A stretch of 64,000 nucleotides of DNA from the NCBI RefSeq assembly GCF_011383005.1, contig NZ_CP049935.1:2790001-2854000 (forward strand), written 5' to 3'. A program made the translations under genes and the position numbers. Under the pieces are notes generated by a model. That model saw only the letters and a program-made list of their open reading frames with translations. It did no database searches and was not told the origin of the DNA. Below are positions 1-8,133 of the stretch, piece after piece (the first letter of the stretch is position 1; every line of letters starts with the position of its first letter). The DNA comes from Phycicoccus sp. HDW14. GTDB taxonomy: Bacteria; Actinomycetota; Actinomycetes; Actinomycetales; Dermatophilaceae.

Positions 1-953
1 GTCCCGGACCCGAGGACGCCACCCGCGCCGGCACCGGCGCCGGTGTACTTCTCGGTCGACTTCTGGATCTGGGTCGTCGTCGCGGGCTTGGTCGGGAGGT
101 AGGTCTGCTTGTCGGTCGTCTGCGCGTCGAAGTTCAGCGTCGCGTCGACCGTGACGACGGCCTTGCCCGGCCCGACGAGCTTGTCGAGCATCGCCTGGAG
201 CTTGGCGGCCGCGGCGTCGGAGACCGCCCGCTGCTGGCTCTGCCGGGCGTCGCCGCCGGCCGTGCCGGTCGCCCCGCCGGCGGCGCTGAGCACCGCGCCG
301 GTCGCGTCGGAGACGGTGACGTCCTCGGCGGCCAGCTTCGGCACCGACCCGGAGACGAGGTTGACGATGGAGGTGACGGCCTGCTGCGAGAGGGCCTTGC
401 CGGGAGCGGTCTTCACGAGCACCGAGGCGGTCGGCTTCGCGGCGTCCGAGGTGAACACGTCCTCCTGCGGCACCGCGAGGTGGACCACGGCCGACTGGAT
501 GCCGTCGATGGCGCCGACCGTCTTGGCCAGCTCGCCCTCGAGGGCCCGCTGGTAGGTGACCTTCTGCTGGAAGTCGCTGCTCGTCATGCTCTGCTGGTCG
601 AGGAGGGAGTACCCGCTCGCGTCCTCGCCGCCGGCGGGGATGCCCTGGCCGGCGAGGTTGACCCGCTGGGCGTAGACGTCGGCCTGCGGGACCATGACGG
701 TCTGGCCGCCGTCGGAGAGCTGGTAGGGCTCGCCGGCGTCGCTCAGCGCGGAGGTGACGGCCGCGGCGTCCGACCCCGACAGGCCGGTGAAGAGCGGGGC
801 GTAGGCCGGCGTCGAGACCCAGCGGACGAAGAAGAACCCGCCGACGACGACGGCGAGGACCGCGACGACCGCGGTCATCCGCTGGCCGCCGTTCAGGTCG
901 GTGAACATCCGCTGGCCGCGCGCGAGCAGGGCCTTGGGGTCCGGGCCGGTCAT
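1..953 (-). CDS. fliF: Flagellar M-ring protein FliF (3' end cut by window edge)
   Basis: FliF forms the MS ring in the cytoplasmic membrane, the base of the flagellar basal body. About 317 N-terminal residues are visible. A short cytoplasmic head is followed by a membrane helix at about residues 27-46, then the ring-building region with the motif PAYAPLFTGLS, typical of FliF residues just after the first helix, and segments such as SSDFQQKVTYQRALEGELA and VVHLAVPQEDVF. The second helix and the FliG-binding C-terminus lie outside the window. The ATG at 953-951 overlaps the fliE stop in an ATGA arrangement, so it is translationally coupled and last of the visible flgB-flgC-fliE-fliF run. Confidence 0.95.
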   Translation of the reverse strand, partial: MTGPDPKALLARGQRMFTDLNGGQRMTAVVAVLAVVVGGFFFVRWVSTPAYAPLFTGLSGSDAAAVTSALSDAGEPYQLSDGGQTVMVPQADVYAQRVNLAGQGIPAGGEDASGYSLLDQQSMTSSDFQQKVTYQRALEGELAKTVGAIDGIQSAVVHLAVPQEDVFTSDAAKPTASVLVKTAPGKALSQQAVTSIVNLVSGSVPKLAAEDVTVSDATGAVLSAAGGATGTAGGDARQSQQRAVSDAAAAKLQAMLDKLVGPGKAVVTVDATLNFDAQTTDKQTYLPTKPATTTQIQKSTEKYTGAGAGAGGVLGSG

Positions 954-1246
954 ACGGGCATCCTCATGATCTCGGTGAAGGCCTCGACGGCCTTGTTGCG
1001 GACGGCGACGGTCAGCTGGGTCGCGACCGCGGCCTCGTTGGCGGCGATGGTGTAGTCGTGCACGTCGGTCAGCTGGCCGGTGACCGCCTGGACGGCCTTG
1101 GTGTCGCTGACCTTCTGGAGCTGGTCGAGCTTCTCGAGCCCGTTGGCCATGGCCTGGCCGAAGCCGGCGCCCTGCGGTCCCTGGGGGCGGGCGGCCTGGC
1201 CGACGCCCTGGAGGGCGCCGAGCGAGCCGATCGGGGAGATGCTCAT
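950..1246 (-). CDS. fliE: Flagellar hook-basal body protein FliE
   Basis: A 98-residue protein, the normal size for FliE, which joins the MS ring to the proximal rod. The C-terminal half carries the family's conserved helix, with VHDYTIAANEAAVATQL and AVRNKAVEAFTEIMRMPV; the ending EI(M/L)RMPV is diagnostic. The ATG at 1246 overlaps the flgC stop by one base (TGATG), and its own stop overlaps the fliF start. A much longer open frame upstream is an artefact of high GC and covers flgC. Confidence 0.94.
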   Translation of the reverse strand: MSISPIGSLGALQGVGQAARPQGPQGAGFGQAMANGLEKLDQLQKVSDTKAVQAVTGQLTDVHDYTIAANEAAVATQLTVAVRNKAVEAFTEIMRMPV

Positions 1247-1638
1247 CAGCGGCCCAGCCCGATGGCCTGCTGGTAGGCGGCCTGGGCGCGCTCGACCGTC
1301 GCGAGGTTTGCCTGGTAGCCGCGCTGGGACATGATCAGCTGGCTCATCTGGTCGGACAGGTCGATGTCGGGCAGGCGCACGTAGCCCTGCGCGTCGGCGA
1401 GGGGGTTGGTCGGGTCCGAGACCATCCGGCCCTGGGCCGAGCCGAGCGCGATGCCGGCGACGTCGACGCCGGTGCCGTTGCCGCGCGACTGGGCGACGAC
1501 GTAGCGGGCCTGGAAGGCGGACTGGCTCGTCGGGCGGACCGTGTTGACGTTGGCGATGTTGTCGGAGATCGCGTCGAGCCAGGTGCGGTGCAGCGTCAGG
1601 CTGCTGCCGGCGGTGTCGATGGCGCCGAAGATGCTCAT
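1246..1638 (-). CDS. flgC: Flagellar basal-body rod protein FlgC
   Basis: A 130-residue proximal rod protein. The N-terminus has the rod/hook signature with DAISDNIANVNT, and the C-terminal rod helix contains MSQLIMSQRGYQANLATVERAQ. The residues DPTNPLADAQGYVRLPDID are the usual FlgC middle. The ATG at 1638 sits in a TGATG overlap with flgB. Upstream in-frame codons to 1836 were rejected because they would run through flgB. It is exported by the flagellar type III system without a cleaved signal. Confidence 0.95.
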   Translation of the reverse strand: MSIFGAIDTAGSSLTLHRTWLDAISDNIANVNTVRPTSQSAFQARYVVAQSRGNGTGVDVAGIALGSAQGRMVSDPTNPLADAQGYVRLPDIDLSDQMSQLIMSQRGYQANLATVERAQAAYQQAIGLGR

Positions 1639-1994
1639 CACGCACCACCCATCGCGGTGCGCAGGACCTTGAAGCGGTCGGTCATCGCCTGGACGCCGAG
1701 CTGGTAGCTCAGGCCGGTCTCGGTGGCGGCCAGGGTCTCCTGGTCGAGGTCGACGTTGTTGCCGTCGAGGCCGCCGGCCGACGGGTCGCGGGTGGTGCGG
1801 ATGGCGACCGAGGAGGGGTCCCCGCCGTCCTGCCACGCCGAGGCGAGGCTGGACTCGAAGTCGATGCGACCGGCCTTGAAGCCGGGGGTCTGGAGGTTCG
1901 CGACGTTGTCCGCGATGGTGCGCTGGCGCGCCGACAGGCCGGTGAGCGCGCGGCCCAGCACGCGGAAGGTGCTGTCGCCGATCGGGTCGATCAT
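1638..1994 (-). CDS. flgB: Flagellar basal-body rod protein FlgB
   Basis: A 118-residue proximal rod protein and first gene of the flgB-flgC-fliE-fliF run. The N-terminus has the rod signature RTIADNVANLQTPGFKAGRIDFE, and the C-terminal helix LSYQLGVQAMTDRFKVLRTAM matches the family. I chose the ATG at 1994 because AGGAG lies a few bases upstream on the minus strand and because the protein then starts MIDPIGDSTFRVL as in homologues. An open frame to 2093 is a non-coding extension. Confidence 0.94.
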   Translation of the reverse strand: MIDPIGDSTFRVLGRALTGLSARQRTIADNVANLQTPGFKAGRIDFESSLASAWQDGGDPSSVAIRTTRDPSAGGLDGNNVDLDQETLAATETGLSYQLGVQAMTDRFKVLRTAMGGA

Positions 1995-2080
1995 GGCTCT
2001 CCTGGAAGGCCGCACACGTCCCCGTCGGGGGGGTGTGTCGAGTGCGCCGCGCGTCCCTGGCGGCTGACGGCCATCCATGA

Positions 2081-2110
2081 CCGACCTCCCCATCGGCGGG
2101 GTGAGGTCGG
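2081..2110. terminator. Inverted repeat between flgL and flgB
   Basis: Arms CCGACCTC (2081-2088) and GAGGTCGG (2103-2110) pair perfectly; three more C-G pairs can form after a one-base bulge. It lies downstream of the flgL stop (2172) and upstream of flgB (1994). It could end the fliC-flgL transcript or slow it. It has no U-run. It also contains the -10 of the proposed flgB promoter, so the two functions may compete. Confidence 0.45.
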
Positions 2111-2117
2111 ACGTGAG
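2090..2117 (-). promoter_or_regulatory. Possible sigma-28-like promoter for flgB operon
   Basis: On the minus strand GCCGATGG (2097-2090) follows TCAC (2116-2113) after exactly 15 bases. The flagellar sigma-28 consensus is TAAA-N15-GCCGATAA. The same -10 core GCCGATG occurs in front of fliC and flgN. The -35 match is weak, so this is the least certain of the three. Confidence 0.45.
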
Positions 2118-2171
2118 GGGTTCTGCGGAGACTGGCCGAACGGACGACCCCGGGTGGGCCGGGGGCCGGGG

Positions 2172-3071
2172 TCAGCGCAGGAAGTCGAGGATGCTCGGCT
2201 GGATGACCTTCGCCGTGGCCGACAGGGCCGCCTGGTAGGCCGTCTGCTGGATGCTCAGGTCGGTCAGGGCCTTCGCGAGGTCGATGCCCTCGACGGTGGC
2301 CAGCTGGGTCTCCATCCGGGTCGTCGCCGCGGCCCCCAGCGTCTTGACCGACTCCAGCCGCGAGGCGCGCGCCCCGACGATGCTCTGGCTCGTCCGCACG
2401 GTGTCGGAGGCGGCGTCGATGTCCTTGATCGCCTGGTCGAGCTTCGTGCGGTCCCCGGTGCGCAGGGCGTCGCTGACCCGGGCGAGCACGCCCAGCCCGC
2501 CGGCGGCGGCGGGGTCGGCGAAGAGGGTGCCGAAGGTGTCGGGACCGGTGATGCTCACGGCGACGCGGTCCGGGCCGGTCGTGACACGACGCTCGAGCGC
2601 GGTCGTGTTGCCGAGGTAGGCGCCGCTCGGGTCGTAGGCGTTCTCGGTGTCCTGGGTGCCGGCGAACACCGGCTGCCCGAGGTAGCGGGTGTTCGCGACG
2701 TCGAGCAGGCTCGCGCGCAGCTGGTCGACCTCGGCCGCCATCGCCGAGCGCTCGGCCGCGGTGTTGGTGTCGTTGGAGCCCGCGACGGCCAGCTGGCGCA
2801 CGCGGAGCAGGAGGGTGTTGGTCTGCATGAGGGCCTGGTCCGCGGTCGAGAGCCGCGCCGACCCGTCGTCGATCGCGCGGTCGAGCTGCTCGCCTCGCTG
2901 GTGGTCGGAACGGAGGGACATCGCGGTGGCCGTGTCGGTCGGGGAGTCGGAGGGCTTGCCGAGGCGGCGCCCCGAGCTGATCTGGTCCTGGGTGGCCTGC
3001 AGCCGCGCGAGGTTGGCCTGGAGCGACGCGGTGACCTGCTGGCGCTGCGAGCTGGGCGTGACGCGGTTCAT
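2172..3071 (-). CDS. flgL: Flagellar hook-filament junction protein FlgL
   Basis: A 299-residue hook-associated protein 3 that joins hook to filament. Residues 1-140 show the flagellin-like N-terminal helix, with LARLQATQDQISSGRRLGKPSDSP and a heptad-rich stretch to LRASLLDVANTRYLGQPVFAGT. The C-terminus TALSDLSIQQTAYQAALSATAKV-type region (here KALTDLSIQQTAYQAALS) and the ending PSILDFLR are classical. The ATG at 3071 is favoured over a GTG three bases earlier because GGGAGG is then six bases away. It follows flgK by 40 bases in the same operon. Confidence 0.95.
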   Translation of the reverse strand: MNRVTPSSQRQQVTASLQANLARLQATQDQISSGRRLGKPSDSPTDTATAMSLRSDHQRGEQLDRAIDDGSARLSTADQALMQTNTLLLRVRQLAVAGSNDTNTAAERSAMAAEVDQLRASLLDVANTRYLGQPVFAGTQDTENAYDPSGAYLGNTTALERRVTTGPDRVAVSITGPDTFGTLFADPAAAGGLGVLARVSDALRTGDRTKLDQAIKDIDAASDTVRTSQSIVGARASRLESVKTLGAAATTRMETQLATVEGIDLAKALTDLSIQQTAYQAALSATAKVIQPSILDFLR

Positions 3072-3111
3072 CACGAGCCTCCCGGACCGGGCGGAGCGGC
3101 GGTGGACGCGC

Positions 3112-4476
3112 TCATCGTGCCATCTCCATCAGCGTGTTGAGGGTCTCGTCGACGACACTGACGAAACGCGCCGCGGCCTCGTAGGCGTGCTGGTAGCCGA
3201 GCAGGGAGACCATCTCCTCGTCGACGCTGACGCTCGAGACCCCGAGACGCGCCGACTCGGCCTGGCCCGCGAGCGCGCTCTGCACGTCGGCCCGGCGGCC
3301 GGCGCCCTGCACCTGGACCCCGACCGACACGACGAGGTCGCGGTAGAGCGAGTCGGGCCCGGAGGCCAGCTCGGAGGAGGCGGCCATCGAGTCGGCGTTG
3401 GCGCCGTCGGACGCCGGTGGCGGGGCCGACGAGGCGGCGACACCGGCCGCCGTGAGGCCGGCCAGCTGCAGCGAGGCGGCGGTCGTGCCGCTGAAGAAGG
3501 CGCCACCGAGGGCGCCGGTGGCGTCGTAGCCCGCGGCCTGGCGCGCGTTGACCGTCGAGGCGACCCCCGCGGCGACCGCGTCGAGGCGGGTCAGCACCGA
3601 GGGGATAATGTCGGAGAGCGTCGTGAGCATCCCGCCCACCTCGCCGCCGGTCACCGTGAGCGGCGTGCCGCCGGCGGCGAAGGTGACGGCCACGGGGCCG
3701 GTGCCCGGCCCGGTGCCCGGTCCGGTGACGGCGAGGCTGCTCACGTGGTTGCCCGAGACGAGCACCGAGCCGCCGACCGAGAGCGTGATCGTGCCGTCGT
3801 CCATCGGCTGGGCGACGACCCCGATGACGTCGCCGAGCTGGCTGACCAGCTGGCCGCGGCGGTCCTCGAGCTCGGCGGTCGAGCCGCCGGCGACCTTGGC
3901 GGCGCGGATGGCGTCGTTGAGGTCGGCGACGTCCGAGGTCAGCCGGTTGGCCGTGGCGACCGAGGCGTCGAGGGCCTCGCGGGTGCCGCCCCACTGGGTC
4001 GACAGGCGTCCGGAGAGCTCGCGGAACGAGGACGCGAGCCGTCCGCCCTGCTCGAGGACGCTCGTGCGGGCGGCGCTGCTCGTGGGGTCGGTGGCCAGGT
4101 CGCCCCACGCGCTCCAGAACTCGGAGAGGCCGGCCTGCAGGCCGGTGTCGCCCGGCTCGCCGAACGCCGACTCGACCATCGAGTGGCCGTTGGCGACGAA
4201 CGTGGCGGCCGACGCGGCCCCCCGGCTCTGCAGGGCCCGGACCTCGAGGAGCTGGTCCTGGATGCGGGTGGTGCCGATGACGGCGACGCCCTCACCGGTG
4301 GCCGTGGACCTGCCGAACATCGACGGGACGGCGGTGCTCGCCTGGGCCGCCTGCTCGAGGCGCTGGCGGGTGTACCCGGGGGTGTTGACGTTGCTGATGT
4401 TCTGGCCGGCGAGCTCGAGGCCGCGCTGGGCGGCCTGGAGGGCGCTGAGGCCGATGCTCAGGGACGAGGAGGACAT
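3112..4476 (-). CDS. flgK: Flagellar hook-associated protein FlgK
   Basis: A 454-residue HAP1, which sits between hook and filament. The first 35 residues hold the rod/hook-family signature ELAGQNISNVNTPGYTRQR, and the C-terminus has the hook-filament helix SVDEEMVSLLGYQHAYEAAA and an ending like EMAR. The middle has low-complexity Gly-Pro-Thr repeats (GPGTGPGTGPVAVT). The ATG at 4476 overlaps the stop of the upstream FliT-like gene (TGATG). Secretion is through the flagellar type III apparatus, with FlgN (9241-9753) as the likely chaperone. Confidence 0.96.
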   Translation of the reverse strand: MSSSSLSIGLSALQAAQRGLELAGQNISNVNTPGYTRQRLEQAAQASTAVPSMFGRSTATGEGVAVIGTTRIQDQLLEVRALQSRGAASAATFVANGHSMVESAFGEPGDTGLQAGLSEFWSAWGDLATDPTSSAARTSVLEQGGRLASSFRELSGRLSTQWGGTREALDASVATANRLTSDVADLNDAIRAAKVAGGSTAELEDRRGQLVSQLGDVIGVVAQPMDDGTITLSVGGSVLVSGNHVSSLAVTGPGTGPGTGPVAVTFAAGGTPLTVTGGEVGGMLTTLSDIIPSVLTRLDAVAAGVASTVNARQAAGYDATGALGGAFFSGTTAASLQLAGLTAAGVAASSAPPPASDGANADSMAASSELASGPDSLYRDLVVSVGVQVQGAGRRADVQSALAGQAESARLGVSSVSVDEEMVSLLGYQHAYEAAARFVSVVDETLNTLMEMAR

Positions 4477-4792
4477 CAGGCCCTCGCGTCCACGTAGGCC
4501 GCCGACTGGCGGGTCCGGGCGGCGGGGCGCTGGCGATGCAGGTCGGCCTCGATGGCCCGGGCCGCGTCGGCGAGCCGGGCGGCGACGACGGCCTCGAGGG
4601 CACGGGTGCGCTCGAGGGCCGCGGTGGCCCGGGGGCCAGGCGCGCCGGGAGCGGCCCGGTCGTCGCCGGCCGGTCGCCGAGCACGTCGGTGAGCTCGTCG
4701 AGGGTGCCGGCGCGCACGAGCCCCTCGGCCCGCGCCAGGCCGGCCTCGACGCCGTCGAGGGCGTCGTCCCAGGTGTGGTCGATGCTGCTCAT
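4476..4792 (-). pseudogene. FliT-like small flagellar protein, frame broken near 4631
   Basis: The gene lies between fliS (ATGA overlap at 4789-4792) and flgK (TGATG overlap), so its position predicts a small flagellar chaperone or a FliT-like protein. It starts MSSIDHTWDDALDGVEAGLARAEGLVR-like (helical, acidic) and reads in one frame to about ARLAPG. The rest, beginning TAALERTRALEAVVAAR and ending SAAYVDARA, is in the next frame. Adding one C to the run at 4631-4635 (read on the minus strand) restores one 107-residue protein. No firm family motif is visible; the FliT-like role is from size, helices and place only. Probably intact in the real genome. Confidence 0.6.
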
Positions 4793-5171
4793 GACGCCTC
4801 CGCCGTGGCCGCGGCGCGGGTGAAGGCGTCGCGCAGGGGCTCGAGCAGGTCGATGGCCTCGGCGACCAGGGCCGCCGACTTCGTGACGTTCGCGTGGACG
4901 AGGCGGTCCTGGACGTAGTCGTAAAGGGCCAGCAGGCCCTCCCCTCGGGCCAGACACTGGTGTCGAGCGACGAGGACAGCTCGGCGACGATCTCCTGGGC
5001 GTGCCGCAGGGCCCGGTGCGAGCCCTCGATGTCGCGCCGCTCGAGACCGACGAGGGCGAGGTTGAGGTCCTTGACGAGGCGGTTGTAGAGGAGGACGACG
5101 AGCTGCCCCGGTGACGCGGTGGTCACGGAGTCGTTCGTGTAGAGCCGGCGCAGGGCCGCGGTCGTGGTCAC
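4789..5171 (-). pseudogene. fliS: Flagellin chaperone FliS, frame broken near 4941
   Basis: FliS binds the C-terminus of flagellin and stops it polymerising in the cytoplasm. The start (GTG 5171, GAGGAG upstream) gives LYTNDSVTTASPGQLVVLLY and then the FliS helix with GLERRDIEGSHRALRHAQEI and SLDTSVW. The frame then fails at a G run read on the minus strand (CCCC at 4941-4944 on plus). With one more base the product continues EGLLALYDYVQDRLVHANV and DLLEPLRDAFTRAAATAEAS, an exact FliS C-terminus, to a stop at 4789. Repaired length is about 127 residues, normal for FliS. It follows fliD by 13 bases. Confidence 0.85.
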
Positions 5172-5184
5172 GTCGTCTCCTCGC

Positions 5185-7062
5185 TCAGCCCGAGCTCGAG
5201 GTGGATGGGAGGGTCTTCAGCTGCGCCGTCAGCCAGTCGCTCTGCGACCTCAGCGTGCCGAGCGCGGTCTCGAGGGCGGCGTACTGCCGCTTGAGGGTGC
5301 TCTCGCGCATCGTCATCCGGGCCTCGAAGGCGGTGATCTGCTGCGTGTAGTCGCGGACCCGGTCCTGCTCGGTCCCGACCTGCTTCGTGACGAACCCGTC
5401 GAGCGGGTCCGAGGCCTCCTTCGCGACGTCGGCGACGGTGGAGGCCATCGTCGTCAGGGTCGAGCGGACGGCGGCCGGGTCCTTGGCGTAGGCGGCGAGG
5501 AAGGCGGCGCGGTCGAAGGCCAGCTGCCCGTCCCGACCGACCGTGACGCCGTAGGCCGAGGGGCTGCTCGTGCTGCCCGACCCGCCGCCGACGGAGGCGT
5601 CGGTGATCCGCCGGGTGACGAGCTGGGTCATCGAGTTGCCCAGCAGCGCACCGGACGTCTTCGTGTCGGCGTTGTAGCCGGACCGGCTCGAGATGAACGT
5701 CAGCGCCTGGTTGGCGGCGGCGACGAGGGCGGCCATCTTGTCGGCCACGGCCGCGGTGTCGCCGGACACCGTCGTCGTGACGGGCGTGGTCGGGTCGGCC
5801 TTGAGGGCGGTGATCGTCACGCCGGAGAGCAACCCGGTGACGCTCGTCGTCGAGGAGCGCACGTCGTAGGCGGCCGGGCCGGTGCCCACCCGCAGCACGG
5901 TGTCGGTCCCGGCCTGGAGCGTGGCGAGGTCGCCGAGACCGGAGGACCCGAACGCGCCGCCCGAGAGCATGAGGTCGGAGTCGGCGCCCGTCGTCGTCGA
6001 GGTCAGCTGCAGCCGGTAGGCGTTCGAGGAGACCTGCACGGTCGCGGCGGTCGCGCCGACGGCCGAGGAGCCGACGGCCGAGGCGACCTGGCCGAGGGTC
6101 GAGCCGGCAGCCAGCCCGAGGTCGGCGACCGTGGCGGTGCCGGCCCGCAGCCCGCCGGCGAGCGAGAGGACGACCTGGTTGGTGCCGGTCCCGGGGAGCG
6201 TGACGCTCGACCCGGCGGACAGGTCGGTGAGGGTGGTGGACACGCCGTCGAGCGTGACGACGGCATCGGTGCCGGTCGCGGTGGTCGCGGTGTCGGAGAT
6301 GCCGAGTGCGGCGTTCGGGGCGCAAAGCCGCAGCGTGGCGGCGGACCCCTCGCGGGTGGTCGCCAGGCGTAGCGCGCCGTCGTCGCCGAGGCTGGCGCGC
6401 AGGGTGCCACCGGACGCGCGGGTGACCTCGGCGGCGAGCTGGGTCGGGGTGTAGGTGCCCCCGGTGAGGGTGATCGTCGTCGGGCCGCTGCCGGTGTCGA
6501 CGACCAGCTGGGTGCTCGCGGCGTCGATCGTCACGGTCGAGCCGAGGGGGGCTCCGGACAGGCTGGCGCCGGCCGAGCCCTGGGTGACGGTGAGGGCGTG
6601 GGCACCGGCGACGAGGGTCGTGCCGGCGAGCAGCGCCGAGGCGCCGATCGCGCCGAGGCCCTTGCCGAGGACGACGGGGGCGCTGGTCACCGCGGTCGAG
6701 AGGGAGGGGACGGTACCTCTCGAGACCGCGGCGCCGGCGGTGGCGACGCTCGTGACCGTGAACGTCGCCGATCCGGGGGCCGCGCTGCCGTCGGAGACGA
6801 CGGACGCGAGCCCCGGCTGGGACGAGCTCGAGGTGGTCGTGGACCACGCCGAGGTCTTGGTGAACGGGTCGGTGACGAAGGACCTGGCCACGGTTCCCAG
6901 CGACGACAGCGTCGAGTTGAGCGACTGCAGCGTGCTGATCATCGTCTGGCTCTGCGACTTGCCGGTGCTCAGGTACGAGCCCGACTTCCGCTCCAGGGTC
7001 ATGAGCGAGCTGATGATGGACGTGGTGTCCAGCCCGGAGATCAGTCCGTCGATGGACGACAT
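5185..7062 (-). CDS. fliD: Flagellar filament cap protein FliD
   Basis: FliD (HAP2) caps the growing filament and inserts flagellin. The 625-residue product begins MSSIDGLISGLDTTSIISSL, the FliD N-terminal motif. A flagellar hook-associated central region follows, with LLSGVTITALKADPTTPVT and KMAALVAAANQALTFISSRS. The C-terminus has coiled-coil residues with DRVRDYTQQITAFEARMTMR and LKRQYAALETALGTLRSQSDWL, as in the family. Ser/Thr/Ala-rich insert domains make it longer than many FliD proteins. A strong AGGAGGAGG lies upstream of the ATG at 7062. It is co-directional with fliS and probably co-transcribed. Confidence 0.95.
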   Translation of the reverse strand: MSSIDGLISGLDTTSIISSLMTLERKSGSYLSTGKSQSQTMISTLQSLNSTLSSLGTVARSFVTDPFTKTSAWSTTTSSSSQPGLASVVSDGSAAPGSATFTVTSVATAGAAVSRGTVPSLSTAVTSAPVVLGKGLGAIGASALLAGTTLVAGAHALTVTQGSAGASLSGAPLGSTVTIDAASTQLVVDTGSGPTTITLTGGTYTPTQLAAEVTRASGGTLRASLGDDGALRLATTREGSAATLRLCAPNAALGISDTATTATGTDAVVTLDGVSTTLTDLSAGSSVTLPGTGTNQVVLSLAGGLRAGTATVADLGLAAGSTLGQVASAVGSSAVGATAATVQVSSNAYRLQLTSTTTGADSDLMLSGGAFGSSGLGDLATLQAGTDTVLRVGTGPAAYDVRSSTTSVTGLLSGVTITALKADPTTPVTTTVSGDTAAVADKMAALVAAANQALTFISSRSGYNADTKTSGALLGNSMTQLVTRRITDASVGGGSGSTSSPSAYGVTVGRDGQLAFDRAAFLAAYAKDPAAVRSTLTTMASTVADVAKEASDPLDGFVTKQVGTEQDRVRDYTQQITAFEARMTMRESTLKRQYAALETALGTLRSQSDWLTAQLKTLPSTSSSG

Positions 7063-7106
7063 GGGTCCTCCTCCTTCCGATCCTCGTCAGGGTGGTGGTG
7101 CCGGTC

Positions 7107-7136
7107 CGCCCGGGCCCGCCGAAGCGGGCCCGGGCG
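7107..7136. terminator. Strong hairpin after fliC
   Basis: A perfect 13-bp GC stem (7107-7119 with 7124-7136) closed by the tetraloop CGAA lies just downstream of the fliC stop at 7148. No U-run follows, as is common in actinobacteria. It probably ends or dampens fliC transcription before fliD, allowing flagellin to be made in excess. Confidence 0.75.
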
Positions 7137-7147
7137 AGCAGCCGAAC

Positions 7148-7975
7148 TCAGCCGAGGAGCTTGAGGACGGACTGCGGCGAGCTGTTCGCCTGGGCGAGCA
7201 TCGAGACGCCGGCCTGGGAGAGGATCTGCGAGCGCGAGAAGGCGCTCATCTCCTTCGCCATGTCGGTGTCGCGGATGCGCGACTCGGCCGCGGCGGCGTT
7301 CTCGGCCGCGACGCTCAGGCTGTTGATGGTGTGCTGCAGACGGTTCTGCACCGCACCGAGGTCGGCCCGGTTGCCCGAGACGGTCTTGATGGCCGCGTCG
7401 ATCGCGGTGAGCGCGCTCGCCGCACCGGCCTGGGTGGAGACGTCGGCGGAGCCGGTGCCCAGGGTCGTCGTGTCGGCCTTGGCGAAGGCGACGGCGACGG
7501 TCTGGCCGCTGTTGGCGCCGACCTGGAAGGTGAACGAGCCGGCCGTGCCGCCCGTGCCGTCGAGCAGGTTCTGCCCGTTGAACTGGGTGGTGTTGGCGAT
7601 GCGGTCGAGCTCGTCGTTGAGGGCGGTGACCTCCTTCTGGATGGCCGTGCGGTCGTCCGCGGTGTTCGTGTCGTTCGAGGACTGGACGGCGAGCTGACGC
7701 ATGCGCTGGAGGATGGAGTGCGTCTCGTTGAGCGCACCTTCCGCCGTCTGCACGAGCGAGATCGCGTCCTGCGCGTTGGACGAGGCCTGGCCGAGGCCGT
7801 TGGTCTGGGCGCGCAGCTTCTCGCTGATCGCCAGGCCGGCCGCGTCGTCGGCCGCGCGGTTGATGCGCAGACCCGAGGACAGCCGCTCGAGGCTGGTGTT
7901 CATGCTGCTCTGGGTGGAGCTGAGGTGCCGGTAGGTGTTGAGGGCGGCGACGTTGGTGTTGACCTGCAGACCCAT
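7148..7975 (-). CDS. fliC: Flagellin
   Basis: The filament subunit, 275 residues, with only a short variable middle. The N-terminal D0/D1 helices include NTNVAALNTYRHLSSTQSSM, LSSGLRINRAADDAAGLAIS and MRQLAVQSSNDTNTADDR. The C-terminal helices include ESRIRDTDMAKEMSAFSRSQ and the ending QANSSPQSVLKLLG. The ATG at 7975 follows a near-perfect AAGGAGGA. The gene has its own sigma-28-like promoter, a leader of about 70 bases with GGA motifs, and a strong hairpin downstream, so it looks like a separately controlled, highly expressed unit. Confidence 0.98.
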   Translation of the reverse strand: MGLQVNTNVAALNTYRHLSSTQSSMNTSLERLSSGLRINRAADDAAGLAISEKLRAQTNGLGQASSNAQDAISLVQTAEGALNETHSILQRMRQLAVQSSNDTNTADDRTAIQKEVTALNDELDRIANTTQFNGQNLLDGTGGTAGSFTFQVGANSGQTVAVAFAKADTTTLGTGSADVSTQAGAASALTAIDAAIKTVSGNRADLGAVQNRLQHTINSLSVAAENAAAAESRIRDTDMAKEMSAFSRSQILSQAGVSMLAQANSSPQSVLKLLG

Positions 7976-8009
7976 GATGATTCCTCCTTGGATGGGGTCT
8001 CGGAGCGCC

Positions 8010-8026
8010 ATCCGTGGCGATCCGTG
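8010..8026 (-). promoter_or_regulatory. Two CsrA-like sites in the fliC leader
   Basis: The fliC leader read on the minus strand contains CACGGAT twice (8026-8020 and 8016-8010), ten bases apart, and then the AAGGAGGA ribosome site, a third GGA. CsrA binds ANGGA motifs in leaders, and in Bacillus it represses flagellin this way with FliW as antagonist. fliW and csrA lie 1.8 kb away. Binding is an inference. Confidence 0.5.
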
Positions 8027-8054
8027 CCGCTCCCAGGGCGGGGCGACACCACCC

Positions 8055-8082
8055 TCATCGGCCGGACCCCGGACGACTTGAG
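8055..8082 (-). promoter_or_regulatory. Sigma-28-like promoter of fliC
   Basis: On the minus strand CTCAAG (8082-8077) is followed, 15 bases after TCAA, by GCCGATGA (8062-8055). This matches the flagellar sigma consensus TAAA-N15-GCCGATAA with two changes. The predicted transcript starts near 8047. A closely similar motif precedes flgN. Confidence 0.72.
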
Positions 8083-8133
8083 GGCCCCGGCGGAGAAATT
8101 CCGCGGGGCCCCCAGGTGCTGCCGGGTCGTGCG

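Noticed and set aside
3072..3074. GTG at 3074 as the flgL start
   Set aside because: It leaves only three bases to the GGGAGG site; the ATG at 3071 has the better spacing.
4292..4957. A 221-codon minus-strand frame across the fliS/FliT-like junction
   Set aside because: It joins pieces of two genes in mixed frames; only its MSSIDHTWDD part is real and belongs to the FliT-like gene.
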